Shown: positions 18,880 through 27,443 of the stretch, one piece after another
Layout: every line of letters starts with the position of its first letter
How positions within the stretch are numbered: position 1 is the stretch's first letter
Assembly: GCA_905182645.1 (NCBI GenBank)
Contig: CAJJCJ010000007.1
Location: 62,001-126,000, forward strand
Reading direction: 5' to 3'
Length of the DNA: 64,000 nucleotides
DNA from: an uncultured Sulfitobacter sp.
GTDB taxonomy: Bacteria; Pseudomonadota; Alphaproteobacteria; Rhodobacterales; Rhodobacteraceae
The notes under the pieces: model-generated
What the model was told of the DNA's origin: nothing
The model's input: the letters and a program-made list of their open reading frames with translations, nothing else
The model's database searches: none
Translations under genes and position numbers: made by a program

Positions 18880-19197
18880 GCATTTCGTCTTAATAAGGCG
18901 TGGATGGTTGCGGCGATGTAGCGGCATTCGCCGACTGCATGGCAGCTGAGTGTTTTATTGCGGTGGCAGCTCTAGTGTTTCCCGCAAGTCCTGCACCCGT
19001 CGCCACGGATCTCTAGCCGCTCGGACACGCAGTCCCAATAATTAATTGACGTGTTTTAATCCTTAAAAATATGGTTAGGGGAATTAATAGTCTATTTATT
19101 TCCCTTTCTATTTTAATGACTTAACTTAACTTTTCGTTCGATACAGACCCATCTAAAACCCCTGCGTCTCAAAGAAGCGAATATAGGAGATGGCATA
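18880..19197. other. Gene-free AT-rich stretch in the island
   Basis: No supported coding frame. The right half (19035-19160) is clearly AT-rich, rich in TTAA, and precedes the HTH gene, so it could hold that gene's promoter or an origin-type AT-rich region. No hairpin with a T run was seen. Confidence 0.4.
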
Positions 19198-19833
19198 ATG
19201 ACCGATAAACTTTTGACGATCGACGAGCTAGCTGCTGCGATGGCTAGAAAGAGTTACAAACCTCAAAAGAAGGGGACTGGGCATCATGTCCAGCTTGCGG
19301 AATGGGTGATGGTTTTAGAGGCATGGGCCACTATGCCCACCGGCCCGCGCGCCCTCTACATTGAATTCAGGCGACGCTTCAATGGCGGCAACAACGGTCA
19401 CATCTTCCTAAGCCACCGAGATGCGGCAAAGGCGCTGAACATGGGCAGAGACACAGTATCACGCTATTTCAAAGACCTGATCGAGCGCGGCTTCATTGTG
19501 GTGACAAAGGGGCATTTCTTGGGGCCAGAGGGAATAGGGCAAAGCACCCATTACCGCCTGACGGAAAAGGCTCACAAGAGCAAACCTGCGACCAAAAATT
19601 TCATGAAATGGAGGCAGTCAAAAAAACAAAAGCCCCGTAGGAAAATCCAACATCCCATGGCAGGAAAATCCGAAACCCCATGTCGGAAAATCCTACCGCT
19701 TTGGGCCAAAAAGGGGCTTCTACCGTGTCGGAAAACCCTGCCATATATACCTCTGACAGTTGGGAAGGCGGAGCAGCACATGATGCAAGGTCTAGGCTTA
19801 TGCGGAAATGCCGTTGCGCAGGTGGCGACATGA
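19198..19833 (+). CDS. Helix-turn-helix replication-initiator-like protein of the island
   Basis: A 211-residue protein. After an N-terminal helical part comes a winged-helix-like segment: PRALYIEFRRRFNGGNNGHI, then HRDAAKALNMGRDTVSRYF with the HTH, then LIERGFIVVTKGHFLGPEG. Similar proteins are common in alphaproteobacterial integrative elements and plasmids, where they are annotated as HTH or replication-initiator-like. The last 60 residues are basic and Cys/Pro-rich (SETPCRKILPL), and their DNA contains four GGAAAATCC-type repeats whose spacing is not a multiple of three, so this tail may exist because of DNA-level sites. Role inferred: control or replication of the excised element. Confidence 0.65.
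   Translation: MTDKLLTIDELAAAMARKSYKPQKKGTGHHVQLAEWVMVLEAWATMPTGPRALYIEFRRRFNGGNNGHIFLSHRDAAKALNMGRDTVSRYFKDLIERGFIVVTKGHFLGPEGIGQSTHYRLTEKAHKSKPATKNFMKWRQSKKQKPRRKIQHPMAGKSETPCRKILPLWAKKGLLPCRKTLPYIPLTVGKAEQHMMQGLGLCGNAVAQVAT
19640..19738. repeat. Iteron-like GGAAAATCC repeats inside the HTH gene
   Basis: GGAAAATCC occurs at 19640-19648, 19663-19671 and 19685-19693, with a variant GGAAAACCC at 19730-19738. Steps are 23, 22 and 45 bases, about two helical turns or twice that. Most copies are preceded by CCATG or CCGTG. The steps break the reading frame, so the repeats are conserved as DNA rather than as a peptide motif. Confidence 0.65.
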
Positions 19834-19839
19834 CAGACA

Positions 19840-19862
19840 GCCATTCTCAGCAAATCAGCGGT
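19840..19862. repeat. Imperfect direct repeat flanking the VOC gene, left copy
   Basis: The stretch from GCCATTCTCAGCAA to CAGCGGT here resembles 20658-20679, with one base inserted and one substituted in the middle. The two copies bracket the minus-strand VOC gene. They may mark an insertion inside the island or duplicated remains of one gene start, since ATGACAGACAGCC at 19831 looks like a start following the HTH gene. Confidence 0.4.
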
Positions 19863-19884
19863 AAAGAACTATTGATCACTAAAT

Positions 19885-20301
19885 TTATCCTACTGATTGG
19901 TGGACTTCAATCACATTTCCTTCGGGGTCATGGAAGAATACCTGATGCCAGTCTTTTGCGAAGGCAGTGCCATAATTTGAGTAGGGAATGTCTTTGCTGT
20001 CCAGTAGTGTCATGAACGCCGCAATGTCGTCAGTGCGGAAGGCTATATGACCTCTCTCAATAGGATTAATGACCTCACCGTTTTTGAAGGCTACAGTAAG
20101 GTCCTTGGTGGCCAAGTGCATCTGCATTTTGCCATCCGTGGCAAACCTAATTTTCCCGTCATAGCCACTCGAACTTGTCGCATCGGGTCTGGGGAACGAC
20201 TGGATCGGGACGTCATCAAGACCAAGCACCTGCGTGTAGAAGTCGTGCAAACGGTCCACATCTTCGGACACAAAGTTGATGTGGTGGAACTCAAGTTTCA
20301 T
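19885..20301 (-). CDS. VOC family (glyoxalase/dioxygenase-like) protein
   Basis: A 138-residue vicinal-oxygen-chelate protein with two beta-alpha-beta-beta-beta modules. The first opens EFHHINFVSEDVDRLHDFYTQVLGL with a metal-ligand His; the second has ERGHIAFRTDDIAAFMTLL, and the end is FFHDPEGNVIEVHQS with the family-typical Glu. Relatives include lactoylglutathione lyase, fosfomycin-resistance enzymes and ring-cleavage dioxygenases; sequence alone does not choose the substrate. It is a single gene on the minus strand of the island, cargo rather than mobility function. Confidence 0.8.
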   Translation of the reverse strand: MKLEFHHINFVSEDVDRLHDFYTQVLGLDDVPIQSFPRPDATSSSGYDGKIRFATDGKMQMHLATKDLTVAFKNGEVINPIERGHIAFRTDDIAAFMTLLDSKDIPYSNYGTAFAKDWHQVFFHDPEGNVIEVHQSVG

Positions 20302-20834
20302 GGGTGACCTAACTGCGTGTTGTTCTTCATGTAAATTATAGGGATTACTGCGAGGCCTGTATATGAGGGTATTCCCAACGCATTTTAGGCAGGTGGAACT
20401 TTGAATTGAGGGCTTGTATGTGCTTAATACAACCTGAAAACTACGAAGTTAGATGACGTATGCCTTGGCTGGAATAGCGACCGCCAGAACGACTATAAAC
20501 GCTTTATTTCGGAATACGCGTTTTCAATAATAATATGGTCAAGGACCAAGTCTCTTGCGGCCTAGACAACAGGCCGCAAAACCTAAGTGGTCAGCTTTCT
20601 GCCCACATATCTTAACTAGAAACCCTTCTCCTGATGCTACCCGTTCCCACAGGCCGCGCCATTCTCAGCAACCAGCGGTGAGTGTAGAAGACGGCCCGCG
20701 CCAAGGGGACGGAGGAGCAGGCCATCTTCAGGCAACCGAGTGAGTTACCGTGAGCTTATCTAGGGTGGCGAGCTTTGATGTAAATGCTTGCCCAATTTTT
20801 TTGGTGTTCAGTTGTTTAGCGCGTATAGTTAGCT
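20302..20834. other. Gene-free stretch in the island
   Basis: About 530 bp with no credible gene. It contains the right copy of the GCCATTCTCAGCAA repeat (20658-20679). Short frames exist (for example 20555-20743) but have no start signal or recognisable domain. Probably eroded DNA. Confidence 0.45.
20658..20679. repeat. Imperfect direct repeat flanking the VOC gene, right copy
   Basis: Right partner of the repeat at 19840-19862. The two share GCCATTCTCAGCAA and CAGCGGT. It lies in otherwise non-coding island DNA. Confidence 0.4.
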
Positions 20835-21479
20835 TTAACCTGTAAATGGAACTGCAAAAACGATTAGGACAGCATAGCTTTCCCGATTGCAACCACTGAC
20901 CACCGGGGGAGCTTCGCCGGGCTTTAGCGGGAAAGCGGTGCGGTCAGCATATTCTGGGGAGCATGTGCCTGTTTCACCTGCGGGTGTGTAGCGTGCGGAC
21001 CTGCAAGGGCCATGTGTGACATCAGATATGGTTTTATCATCTGAGAGTGACCAGGCTTGTTTGCCATCCGCGTCCGGTTGCTCAACAGTCAGAAGAGAAA
21101 TATTTTCTTCGCCGTTGGTAACATAATATTGCCCTGCAGGGATTGGAAACTCCGGGGCTTTCATGATCAAGCCGTTCTCATCAAGCCACCAATCATCAAT
21201 ATCAAACCTCCAACCCGCAGGCGCGATATTTCCAGCTTTTTGTAAGGCTTGATAAAACCGCAGCCAGACACCAATTGGGCCTGGGTCAACCTTCCAGATG
21301 CCCCAAGTTTCGGCGCCCATTCCTGAGGTTGCTCCTTCCGGAGCTAGCGCTGCAATATACTGGGCTTGAATGCGGCGAATTTTTGTTTGAGCGAGGATAG
21401 GGCTGGCCAACGTGGAGGCCAAAAAACCAAGTGCCGAAGTAAGCAACTGGCGACGACTAAAATTGAATCTGGGTTTCAT
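20835..21479 (-). CDS. Tat-exported hypothetical protein
   Basis: A 214-residue protein with a twin-arginine signal (FSRRQLLTSALGFLASTLASPILAQ). The mature part is soluble, with clusters of aromatic residues (GWRFDIDDWWLDENG) and a C-terminal part with three cysteines (THGPCRSARY, GTCSPEY, SGCNRES), consistent with an extracytoplasmic protein. I do not recognise a characterised family. It diverges from the SOUL gene, and both are island cargo with exported products. Confidence 0.7.
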   Translation of the reverse strand: MKPRFNFSRRQLLTSALGFLASTLASPILAQTKIRRIQAQYIAALAPEGATSGMGAETWGIWKVDPGPIGVWLRFYQALQKAGNIAPAGWRFDIDDWWLDENGLIMKAPEFPIPAGQYYVTNGEENISLLTVEQPDADGKQAWSLSDDKTISDVTHGPCRSARYTPAGETGTCSPEYADRTAFPLKPGEAPPVVSGCNRESYAVLIVFAVPFTG

Positions 21480-21672
21480 GCGTACCTCGGTCTAGTTGCT
21501 AAGTTACAGTTTTACGTAGCGCGGTAGTTATTTTTGGCAAATGGGCGGCAGTGCCAAAGCAGATGTTGGGAAAATCAGTTAAAGTGATGTAATCTTTTAA
21601 AGACTAAAGGTTAGGTGAGACTGTTCACGACGAGATATGTCTGGCCTTTCATCATGCAGAGAGGTTTTAATC

Positions 21673-22266
21673 TTGGCGATAGGTATCCGTAGTACGATCC
21701 TTGCAATGGCACTCCTATTTGGGACACAGGCGATGGCTTATGAAGAACCCACATACGATATCGTTTTTGTTACTGTCGGCTATGAGGTGCGCCAGTATCA
21801 AGATCGCTTGGCGGCACAGGTTTCAGGTACTTCTGCAGCGAACTCAGCGTTTCGCAAGCTTTTCAAATACATCTCAGGTGCAAACACAGCGGCGGCAAAA
21901 GTTGCAATGACCGTTCCAGTTGCACAATCTGTAAACATCGAAATGACGGTCCATGTAGCGACATCATCCGAAGGCTACATGCAGTTTTTCCTGCCCTCTT
22001 CATTGACTGCTGACACGGCCCCACTACCTACCGATACAGAAATCAAGATCGTGAATGTAGAAGGCGGATATTACGCAGTTTCCGAATACTCTGGCAGATC
22101 GACAAAGGTCAACTTCGATAGGCAACAAAGAAAGTTAATTGATAGCCTAGAGAGAGACGGTATCACGCCTACATCAACGCCCATTATGGCTACGTATAAT
22201 GGACCACTCACATTACCTTTTATGCGCAGGAATGAGGCGATGGTGAGGATCGACTGGGGATCATAA
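21673..22266 (+). CDS. SOUL family haem-binding protein, secreted
   Basis: SOUL/HEBP-type protein of the family that binds haem or tetrapyrroles. The domain is clear: YDIVFVTVGYEVRQYQDRLAAQV at the start, SAFRKLFKYISGANTAAAKVAMTVPV in the middle, and WSTK-like and LPFMRRNEAMVRI features near the end. I prefer the TTG start at 21673: AGAGAGG lies 9 bases upstream and the product opens with a signal peptide (AIGIRSTILAMALLFGTQAMA). An in-frame ATG at 21637 is the alternative. It is plausibly periplasmic; a role in haem handling is inferred only. Confidence 0.8.
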   Translation: MAIGIRSTILAMALLFGTQAMAYEEPTYDIVFVTVGYEVRQYQDRLAAQVSGTSAANSAFRKLFKYISGANTAAAKVAMTVPVAQSVNIEMTVHVATSSEGYMQFFLPSSLTADTAPLPTDTEIKIVNVEGGYYAVSEYSGRSTKVNFDRQQRKLIDSLERDGITPTSTPIMATYNGPLTLPFMRRNEAMVRIDWGS

Positions 22267-22348
22267 TGACCAACGCTTACCTTTCTGGCGTAATGGGTCC
22301 ACGATAATTAGATCAAATTATCCCATTCAAAGTAGGTGATTTTTCGCC

Positions 22349-22546
22349 ATGATTGAGATGGACAACCACATAATCCCCGCCAATGCCCACAAGCAGCGAT
22401 GCCCAAGGTGTCAGTCGCCACTGAATACTGTTGTAGTACATGGGCATGAACAGTGCGCCGTCTGCAAGTCTAACATCTTTGAGTGCTGCTCTGGGGATAC
22501 GTGTGAGACGGATCACAACTTAAGTGTTGGATACAAGAGGGGCTAA
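22349..22546 (+). CDS. Small zinc-ribbon-like protein
   Basis: A 65-residue protein with four or more metal-ligand candidates: RCPRCQSPLN, QCAVCKSNIFECC and DTC, around a VVVHGHEQC core. The paired CxxC motifs suggest a zinc ribbon. Similar short Cys-rich proteins with this VVHGH core occur in Rhodobacterales. Upstream bases give only a weak ribosome-binding site. Function unknown. Confidence 0.6.
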   Translation: MIEMDNHIIPANAHKQRCPRCQSPLNTVVVHGHEQCAVCKSNIFECCSGDTCETDHNLSVGYKRG

Positions 22547-22858
22547 TGTAGGCATAATGGACCTCCGAATGAGAATGTTTCATGACCCGCGTTCGTAGCA
22601 TTGGGATATGACTTCAAAGAGCAATTCCGCGCCCAATTTGCTGAGCGGCACAAGCGTTTGGGATTGTTCCAGCTTCTTTTCTAAATCGCCGGAAACCATC
22701 CAGCGAGACTATTGGCATCACTCGCCAGACCATCAAGCGTCTGCGCTGCGAGCTATAGAAAGACGGAAATAATTTCTATCCTGTTACGCGTAACAGGTTG
22801 GAACTTTTTTGGCCAACTTCGAAAAGTAACGAAATTCCTTTATTTATATAGTGATTAT
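22547..22858. other. Gene-free right end of the island
   Basis: About 310 bp between the zinc-ribbon gene and the tRNA. No gene is supported; the frame running into the tRNA (QDSNLWPLPSEG) is a familiar artefact of translating a tRNA gene. Eroded coding remnants cannot be excluded around 22690-22760. Confidence 0.45.
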
Positions 22859-22935
<77 letters not shown>

Positions 22936-23008
22936 GTTGGGCAATCTATAACTTGGGCAAACAGATGCCGCAACGCCCTAATGCAACGCAGGTGGGTTAA
23001 AACTCATC

Positions 23009-24229
23009 CTAAGAAAACAGATCATGGCATAGCTCTAGCGCATCAATCAGCACATCCACCTCGTCAGTGGTGTTGTACATTGCAAATGACGCGCGGCAGG
23101 TTGCCCCCACGCCGATATGTTCCATCAACGGCATCGCGCAATGGGTCCCTGCCCGCACTGCGACACCCTTTTTATCAAGCACAGTTGAGATGTCATGGGC
23201 ATGCGCCGCACCTTGCATGGTGAAACTGAATATTGCGCCTTTGGTTGCCGATTGGCCCTGCACGTTCACCCAGTTCAACCCATCAAGCCGATTGCGCGCA
23301 TAGTTGCAAAGATCAGCCTCATGCGCCGCAATCGCACCCATGCCAATGTCCATCATGTAATCCAACGCAACACCAAGCCCGATGGTTTGCACGATCCCGG
23401 GGGTGCCCGCCTCAAACTTCATCGGTGCATCATTATAAGTGACCGTATCGCGGGTCACATCCCGGATCATGTCGCCACCACCCATAAATGGGCGCATCTC
23501 GGCCATACGGTCAGGTGCAACGTAAATCGCACCAGACCCCGATGGCCCGTAAAGTTTATGGCCAGTAATCCCATAGAAATCAGCGCCAATATCGGTGACA
23601 TCGACAGGCATATGCACGGAGGATTGGGATCCGTCGACCAACACAGGCACGCCTTTGGCATGCGCACCGGCGCAGATTGCTTTGACATCAACCACGGTGC
23701 CCAACACGTTGGACATATGGGTGACGGCGACCAATTTGGTCTTGGGACCAATCGCCGCGATCACGGCCTCCGGATCAAGATCACCTTTGGCGTCCACATC
23801 GACCCACTTGATCACTACACCCAGACGCTCGCGCAGGAAATGCCAAGGCACGATATTTGCGTGATGCTCCATGATCGACAATACGATCTCGTCGCCCGCT
23901 TGCATACGCGGTGCGGCCCAAGCGTAAGACACCATATTGATGCCCTCAGTTGTGCCAGAATTTAAAATGATGTTGTCTTCAGACCCTGCATTCAGGAAAC
24001 GCGCGATCTTGGCGCGCACACCCTCGTATTTTTCGGTCGCAATGGTGGACAGTGTATGAAGACCGCGATGAACATTTGCATATTCTTCAGCGTAGGCCGT
24101 GTTAATCGCATCGATGACAACCTGCGGTTTTTGCGCTGACGCACCATTATCAAGATAAACCAACGGCTTACCGTTCACTTGACGGCTAAGGATCGGGAAA
24201 TCGTCGCGAATTTTAAGAATATCAAACAT
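23009..24229 (-). CDS. sufS: SUF-type cysteine desulfurase
   Basis: PLP enzyme that takes sulfur from cysteine as an enzyme-bound persulfide for Fe-S cluster assembly. The 406-residue group II desulfurase has YLDNGASAQKP at the N terminus, TTEGINMVSYAWA, the PLP Lys in GITGHKLYGPSGSG, and the persulfide Cys in VRAGTHCAMPLME. It is the last gene of the iscR-suf operon (2 bases after the YIP1 gene). SufE, its usual partner, is not in this window. Confidence 0.93.
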   Translation of the reverse strand: MFDILKIRDDFPILSRQVNGKPLVYLDNGASAQKPQVVIDAINTAYAEEYANVHRGLHTLSTIATEKYEGVRAKIARFLNAGSEDNIILNSGTTEGINMVSYAWAAPRMQAGDEIVLSIMEHHANIVPWHFLRERLGVVIKWVDVDAKGDLDPEAVIAAIGPKTKLVAVTHMSNVLGTVVDVKAICAGAHAKGVPVLVDGSQSSVHMPVDVTDIGADFYGITGHKLYGPSGSGAIYVAPDRMAEMRPFMGGGDMIRDVTRDTVTYNDAPMKFEAGTPGIVQTIGLGVALDYMMDIGMGAIAAHEADLCNYARNRLDGLNWVNVQGQSATKGAIFSFTMQGAAHAHDISTVLDKKGVAVRAGTHCAMPLMEHIGVGATCRASFAMYNTTDEVDVLIDALELCHDLFS

Positions 24230-24231
24230 GA

Positions 24232-24810
24232 CTATATCTCCAACTGGGCGCTCACGCCGATCACTGTTAGGAAGAAACCAAAGCCAAATCCAATGCCAAG
24301 CATGGCGATCACAATGGTCGCCAATGCGCGCGGTTGACTGTCAAAGCGCTGCGTTTCATTCACGAATATCACCAACACTCGAAGCAACGCAACAAGGCCG
24401 AAAATTGACAAAAGTCCAGCGGCACTTGGGCTGACAATGGACACAAATGCCTGCACGCTACGAACACAAAGCGCCGTCATTTCCAACCAAATCACAGCTG
24501 CAAATGCATGCGGAAAAGTCGACTTCCCGCCAAGCATGTGGCCCGTAAGATACAGCACCATAGTCAAAATAATCAGCACACAGGCCATTATCAGAACATA
24601 CGCCATCGGGCTGGCCCCCAAGGGCAACGTGACTGGCGATGATATGAGACCAACCAGCAACACAAGCAGAACGCTCAAGATACTGACCAGACCGACGCCC
24701 ATCCACAACGTACTGCGTTCATAGGTTTGGTGCATAATTCGCCGTGTCATCAGCTCAGGATTAACCAACGTGAGCCAAATCAATGCAAAGAAGTCTCGTG
24801 CAGCAGTCAT
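24232..24810 (-). CDS. YIP1 family membrane protein
   Basis: A 192-residue inner-membrane protein with five predicted segments (GVGLVSILSVLLVLLVGLI; MAYVLIMACVLIILTMVLYL; FGLVALLRVLVIFV; IVIAMLGIGFGFGFFLTVIG among them) and the YIP1-like opening RDFFALIWLTLVNPELMTRR. It overlaps the start of the preceding YIP1 gene product by 4 bases and sits inside the suf operon. A role in Fe-S assembly is not established; position is the only hint. Confidence 0.75.
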   Translation of the reverse strand: MTAARDFFALIWLTLVNPELMTRRIMHQTYERSTLWMGVGLVSILSVLLVLLVGLISSPVTLPLGASPMAYVLIMACVLIILTMVLYLTGHMLGGKSTFPHAFAAVIWLEMTALCVRSVQAFVSIVSPSAAGLLSIFGLVALLRVLVIFVNETQRFDSQPRALATIVIAMLGIGFGFGFFLTVIGVSAQLEI

Positions 24811-25307
24811 CGGACGCGACCAGCTTCACGTTGGCAGCTAATCCAGATTACGACGAACGACAGTAACCAGAGCCCGCCAACCAAATTGGACCCGACGACA
24901 GGGCCCAAAAACCCAGCCATCAAACCGTAAAGCAACGCCATCGGCGTGGTCGCCAAAAGCGCCCAGAACAACGCAAGGCGCGCACCGTACCAATCGCCCT
25001 GCCCGCCAAATACCTTGGCCGCGACATGGGCAACCGCCGCAATAGCGTAAAACATGAGCGGCCAAATCATAAGCCAGCCATAAAACTGGTAGGCGACCAA
25101 TTGCGATAACTCCTGCGCCTCGGCACCTGTGCCATCAAATCCAGCAGCAATCCGCGACAAACGCGGCCATTGGGCTATGAAAATCATAATGCATGCGGCC
25201 ATCAGATAGGCCAACGCACGATCTTCGCGTTGGCCGTGATTCAACAAGTCGCGCATCACCGTGCGTGGCCCGCGCCAAGTGCGCATGATATCTGTGGTGA
25301 CTGCCAT
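24807..25307 (-). CDS. YIP1 family membrane protein (second)
   Basis: A 166-residue membrane protein with four hydrophobic segments (LAYLMAACIMIFIAQW; WLMIWPLMFYAIAAVAHVA; LALFWALLATTPMALLYGLM; LVGGLWLLSFVVIWISC) and the opening TWRGPRTVMRDLLNHGQRED. Its start overlaps the sufD stop by one base and its stop overlaps the next YIP1 start, so translation is coupled through sufD and both YIP1 genes. It looks like a paralogue of its neighbour. Function unknown. Confidence 0.75.
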   Translation of the reverse strand: MAVTTDIMRTWRGPRTVMRDLLNHGQREDRALAYLMAACIMIFIAQWPRLSRIAAGFDGTGAEAQELSQLVAYQFYGWLMIWPLMFYAIAAVAHVAAKVFGGQGDWYGARLALFWALLATTPMALLYGLMAGFLGPVVGSNLVGGLWLLSFVVIWISCQREAGRVR

Positions 25308-26584
25308 TAGCTACGACGCGCCAACCAGCTATCAAGCCGGTCGCGCAAATCATCAGCCAACGCAGGGTTGTCGATCTCTTCCAGCGCCTCTGCCAAGAAT
25401 GCCAACGTCAAAAGATCAGTCGCCGCTTTGCGCCCAACGCCCCGTGATTGCATGTAAAACAGCGCATCTTCGTCAATGGCGCCCGACGTGGACCCATGCG
25501 AACAGATCACGTCATCGGCGTAGATCTCAAGCTCTGGCTTGGCCAAAAACTGGCTGTCACCATCCAACAAAAGCGACTGACTGATCTGATAGCCATCCGT
25601 TTTTTGCGCACCGGCCTTGACCAAAATCTTGCCTTGGAACACGCCAACAGCACCGTTGCGCAGCACCTTTTTGAACACCTGACGGCTTTCGCCGCGCAGA
25701 CCGTCATGGGTGATGAAGATGGTGTCATCATGGTGGAAGTCGTCGCCGTCGCCAACGCAAGCGCCCGCCACATGGGCCACAACATCGTCGCCAAGAAGCT
25801 CAAGAATACATTCGTTGCGGGTCATGGTGCCGTTTGCAGTCAAAGTAAACGACTTAAACAGACCATTCGATGCAATCCTCGCAAAACAATGGGTTACAGC
25901 GCGACGTTCATGATCACGACCTTGGGCACGGACATGGTGGAACGCACCACCTTCGGCCACATCAACCTCAAGCACAGAATTAAACCGCGCAGCAGCCGGA
26001 CCCGTTTCAAGCAAGGTAACTTCGGCACCTGCCTCAACACGCACCACACAGTGCAACATTACATCCGATGCCTCGTCGGCGTGCAGATAAACCAAACTGA
26101 TCGGCTTGGCGGCTTTTCCGGTTGCACGGATCACAACGCCGTCGGTGGCAAACGCCGTATTCAGCGCCGCCAAAGGACGCGCGACAGGCACCTGCCCGCG
26201 TGCTTCCGATGTGCCATAAAGATCGGTCGCCCAATGAATATCCGCAGCTGCGACATCAACCAAACGGTCAATTTCAACGCCTGCGCAGGACAGATCATCA
26301 GACGCATCTGCATCAAAAACACCGTCAACAAACACGATTTTAACACTGTCGACACCCGCAAAAAGCGGGCTATCGTCGCTATGGAACACAGCCGCCGCAA
26401 TCGGATCAGCCTGCGTCAGGCTAATCGGGTCGGTGTATTTCCAATACTCATCACGCTTGTGCGGCAAACCCATTGCAGACACGCGGCTCAACGCATCCTT
26501 GCGTGCAACGTCCAGACCTTCGGGCAATGTCAGCCCCGCCAATCGGGCTTGCGTTGCATCAGATTTCAGCTTGGCCAATGCCAT
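25307..26584 (-). CDS. sufD: Fe-S cluster assembly scaffold subunit SufD
   Basis: Partner of SufB in the SufBC2D scaffold. The 425-residue protein has an N-terminal helical part (GLPHKRDEYWKYTDPISL) and the beta-helix core ending in FLAKPELEIYADDVICSHGSTSGAIDEDALFYMQSRGV, the family's His-containing C-terminal motif. The start overlaps the sufC stop (TAATG) in the order sufC-sufD. Confidence 0.92.
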   Translation of the reverse strand: MALAKLKSDATQARLAGLTLPEGLDVARKDALSRVSAMGLPHKRDEYWKYTDPISLTQADPIAAAVFHSDDSPLFAGVDSVKIVFVDGVFDADASDDLSCAGVEIDRLVDVAAADIHWATDLYGTSEARGQVPVARPLAALNTAFATDGVVIRATGKAAKPISLVYLHADEASDVMLHCVVRVEAGAEVTLLETGPAAARFNSVLEVDVAEGGAFHHVRAQGRDHERRAVTHCFARIASNGLFKSFTLTANGTMTRNECILELLGDDVVAHVAGACVGDGDDFHHDDTIFITHDGLRGESRQVFKKVLRNGAVGVFQGKILVKAGAQKTDGYQISQSLLLDGDSQFLAKPELEIYADDVICSHGSTSGAIDEDALFYMQSRGVGRKAATDLLTLAFLAEALEEIDNPALADDLRDRLDSWLARRS

Positions 26585-27339
26585 TACGCCACCTCTGCCA
26601 GAATATCGGCATACCCGTTGTTTTCAACTTCCAACGCCAGCTCTGGTCCGCCTGATTTCACGATCCTGCCATTGGCCATAATGTGCACAACGTCAGGCTT
26701 AATATGGTCAAGCAAACGCTGGTAATGCGTGATTACAAGGAAGGACCGCCCCTCGGACCGCAATGCATTCACGCCTTCGGCCACCAGCTTCATCGCATCA
26801 ACGTCCAGACCGGAATCTGTCTCGTCCAAGATGCACATCTTTGGCTCAAGCATGGCCATCTGCAAAATCTCGTTGCGCTTCTTTTCGCCGCCCGAAAAAC
26901 CAACATTGACCGGACGCTTAAGCATCTCGGCGTCGATCTTCAACGCCTTGGCCTTTTCGCGAACGACCTTCAGGAATTCACCCGCTGACATCTCGTCTTC
27001 GCCGCGTGCCTTGCGTTGGGCATTCACAGCTGTACGCAGGAAAGTCATATTCCCGACGCCAGGAATTTCGACAGGGTATTGGAACGCTAGAAAAAGACCC
27101 GCAGCAGCGCGTTCTTCCGGTTCCATTTCCAGCACGTCAACACCATCAAGCGTGACTGATCCAGCCGTGACTTCGTAGCCATCTTTGCCCGACAAAACAT
27201 AAGATGTCGTCGACTTACCAGACCCGTTTGGGCCCATAATCGCATGGACCTCACCTGCGCCAATCGACAGATTGACACCTTTCAGGATTTGCTTGTCTTC
27301 TTCTTGAAGTTTGACCTCTAGGCCTTTGATTTCCAGCAT
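26584..27339 (-). CDS. sufC: Fe-S cluster assembly ATPase SufC
   Basis: ABC-type ATPase that drives conformational change of the SufBCD scaffold. 251 residues, with Walker A GPNGSGKSTT, Q-loop FLAFQYPVEIPGV, signature FSGGEKKRNEI, Walker B CILDETDSGLD and the His of VITHYQRLLD. A 104-bp gap containing no clear terminator separates it from the upstream hypothetical gene. Confidence 0.95.
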   Translation of the reverse strand: MLEIKGLEVKLQEEDKQILKGVNLSIGAGEVHAIMGPNGSGKSTTSYVLSGKDGYEVTAGSVTLDGVDVLEMEPEERAAAGLFLAFQYPVEIPGVGNMTFLRTAVNAQRKARGEDEMSAGEFLKVVREKAKALKIDAEMLKRPVNVGFSGGEKKRNEILQMAMLEPKMCILDETDSGLDVDAMKLVAEGVNALRSEGRSFLVITHYQRLLDHIKPDVVHIMANGRIVKSGGPELALEVENNGYADILAEVA

Positions 27340-27443
27340 ATTTTAAGTCTCCTGCGGGGCAGCGGAATGTGTTGAAACGGCAAAATCCCCACATGCGAAA
27401 ACGCATGCAGGGCTTTGAATGACGGTGCGCATTTGCGCGTTAA

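Noticed and set aside
20555-20743. 62-codon frame in the island
   Set aside because: No ribosome-binding site, no domain, low complexity; probably eroded DNA.
22690-22760. Possible transposase remnant near the right end of the island
   Set aside because: A few suggestive codons only; no inverted repeats, no recognisable family motif.
25448-26725. 425-codon plus-strand frame opposite sufD
   Set aside because: It mirrors sufD; amino-acid composition is unlike a real protein, and SufD motifs on the minus strand are unambiguous.
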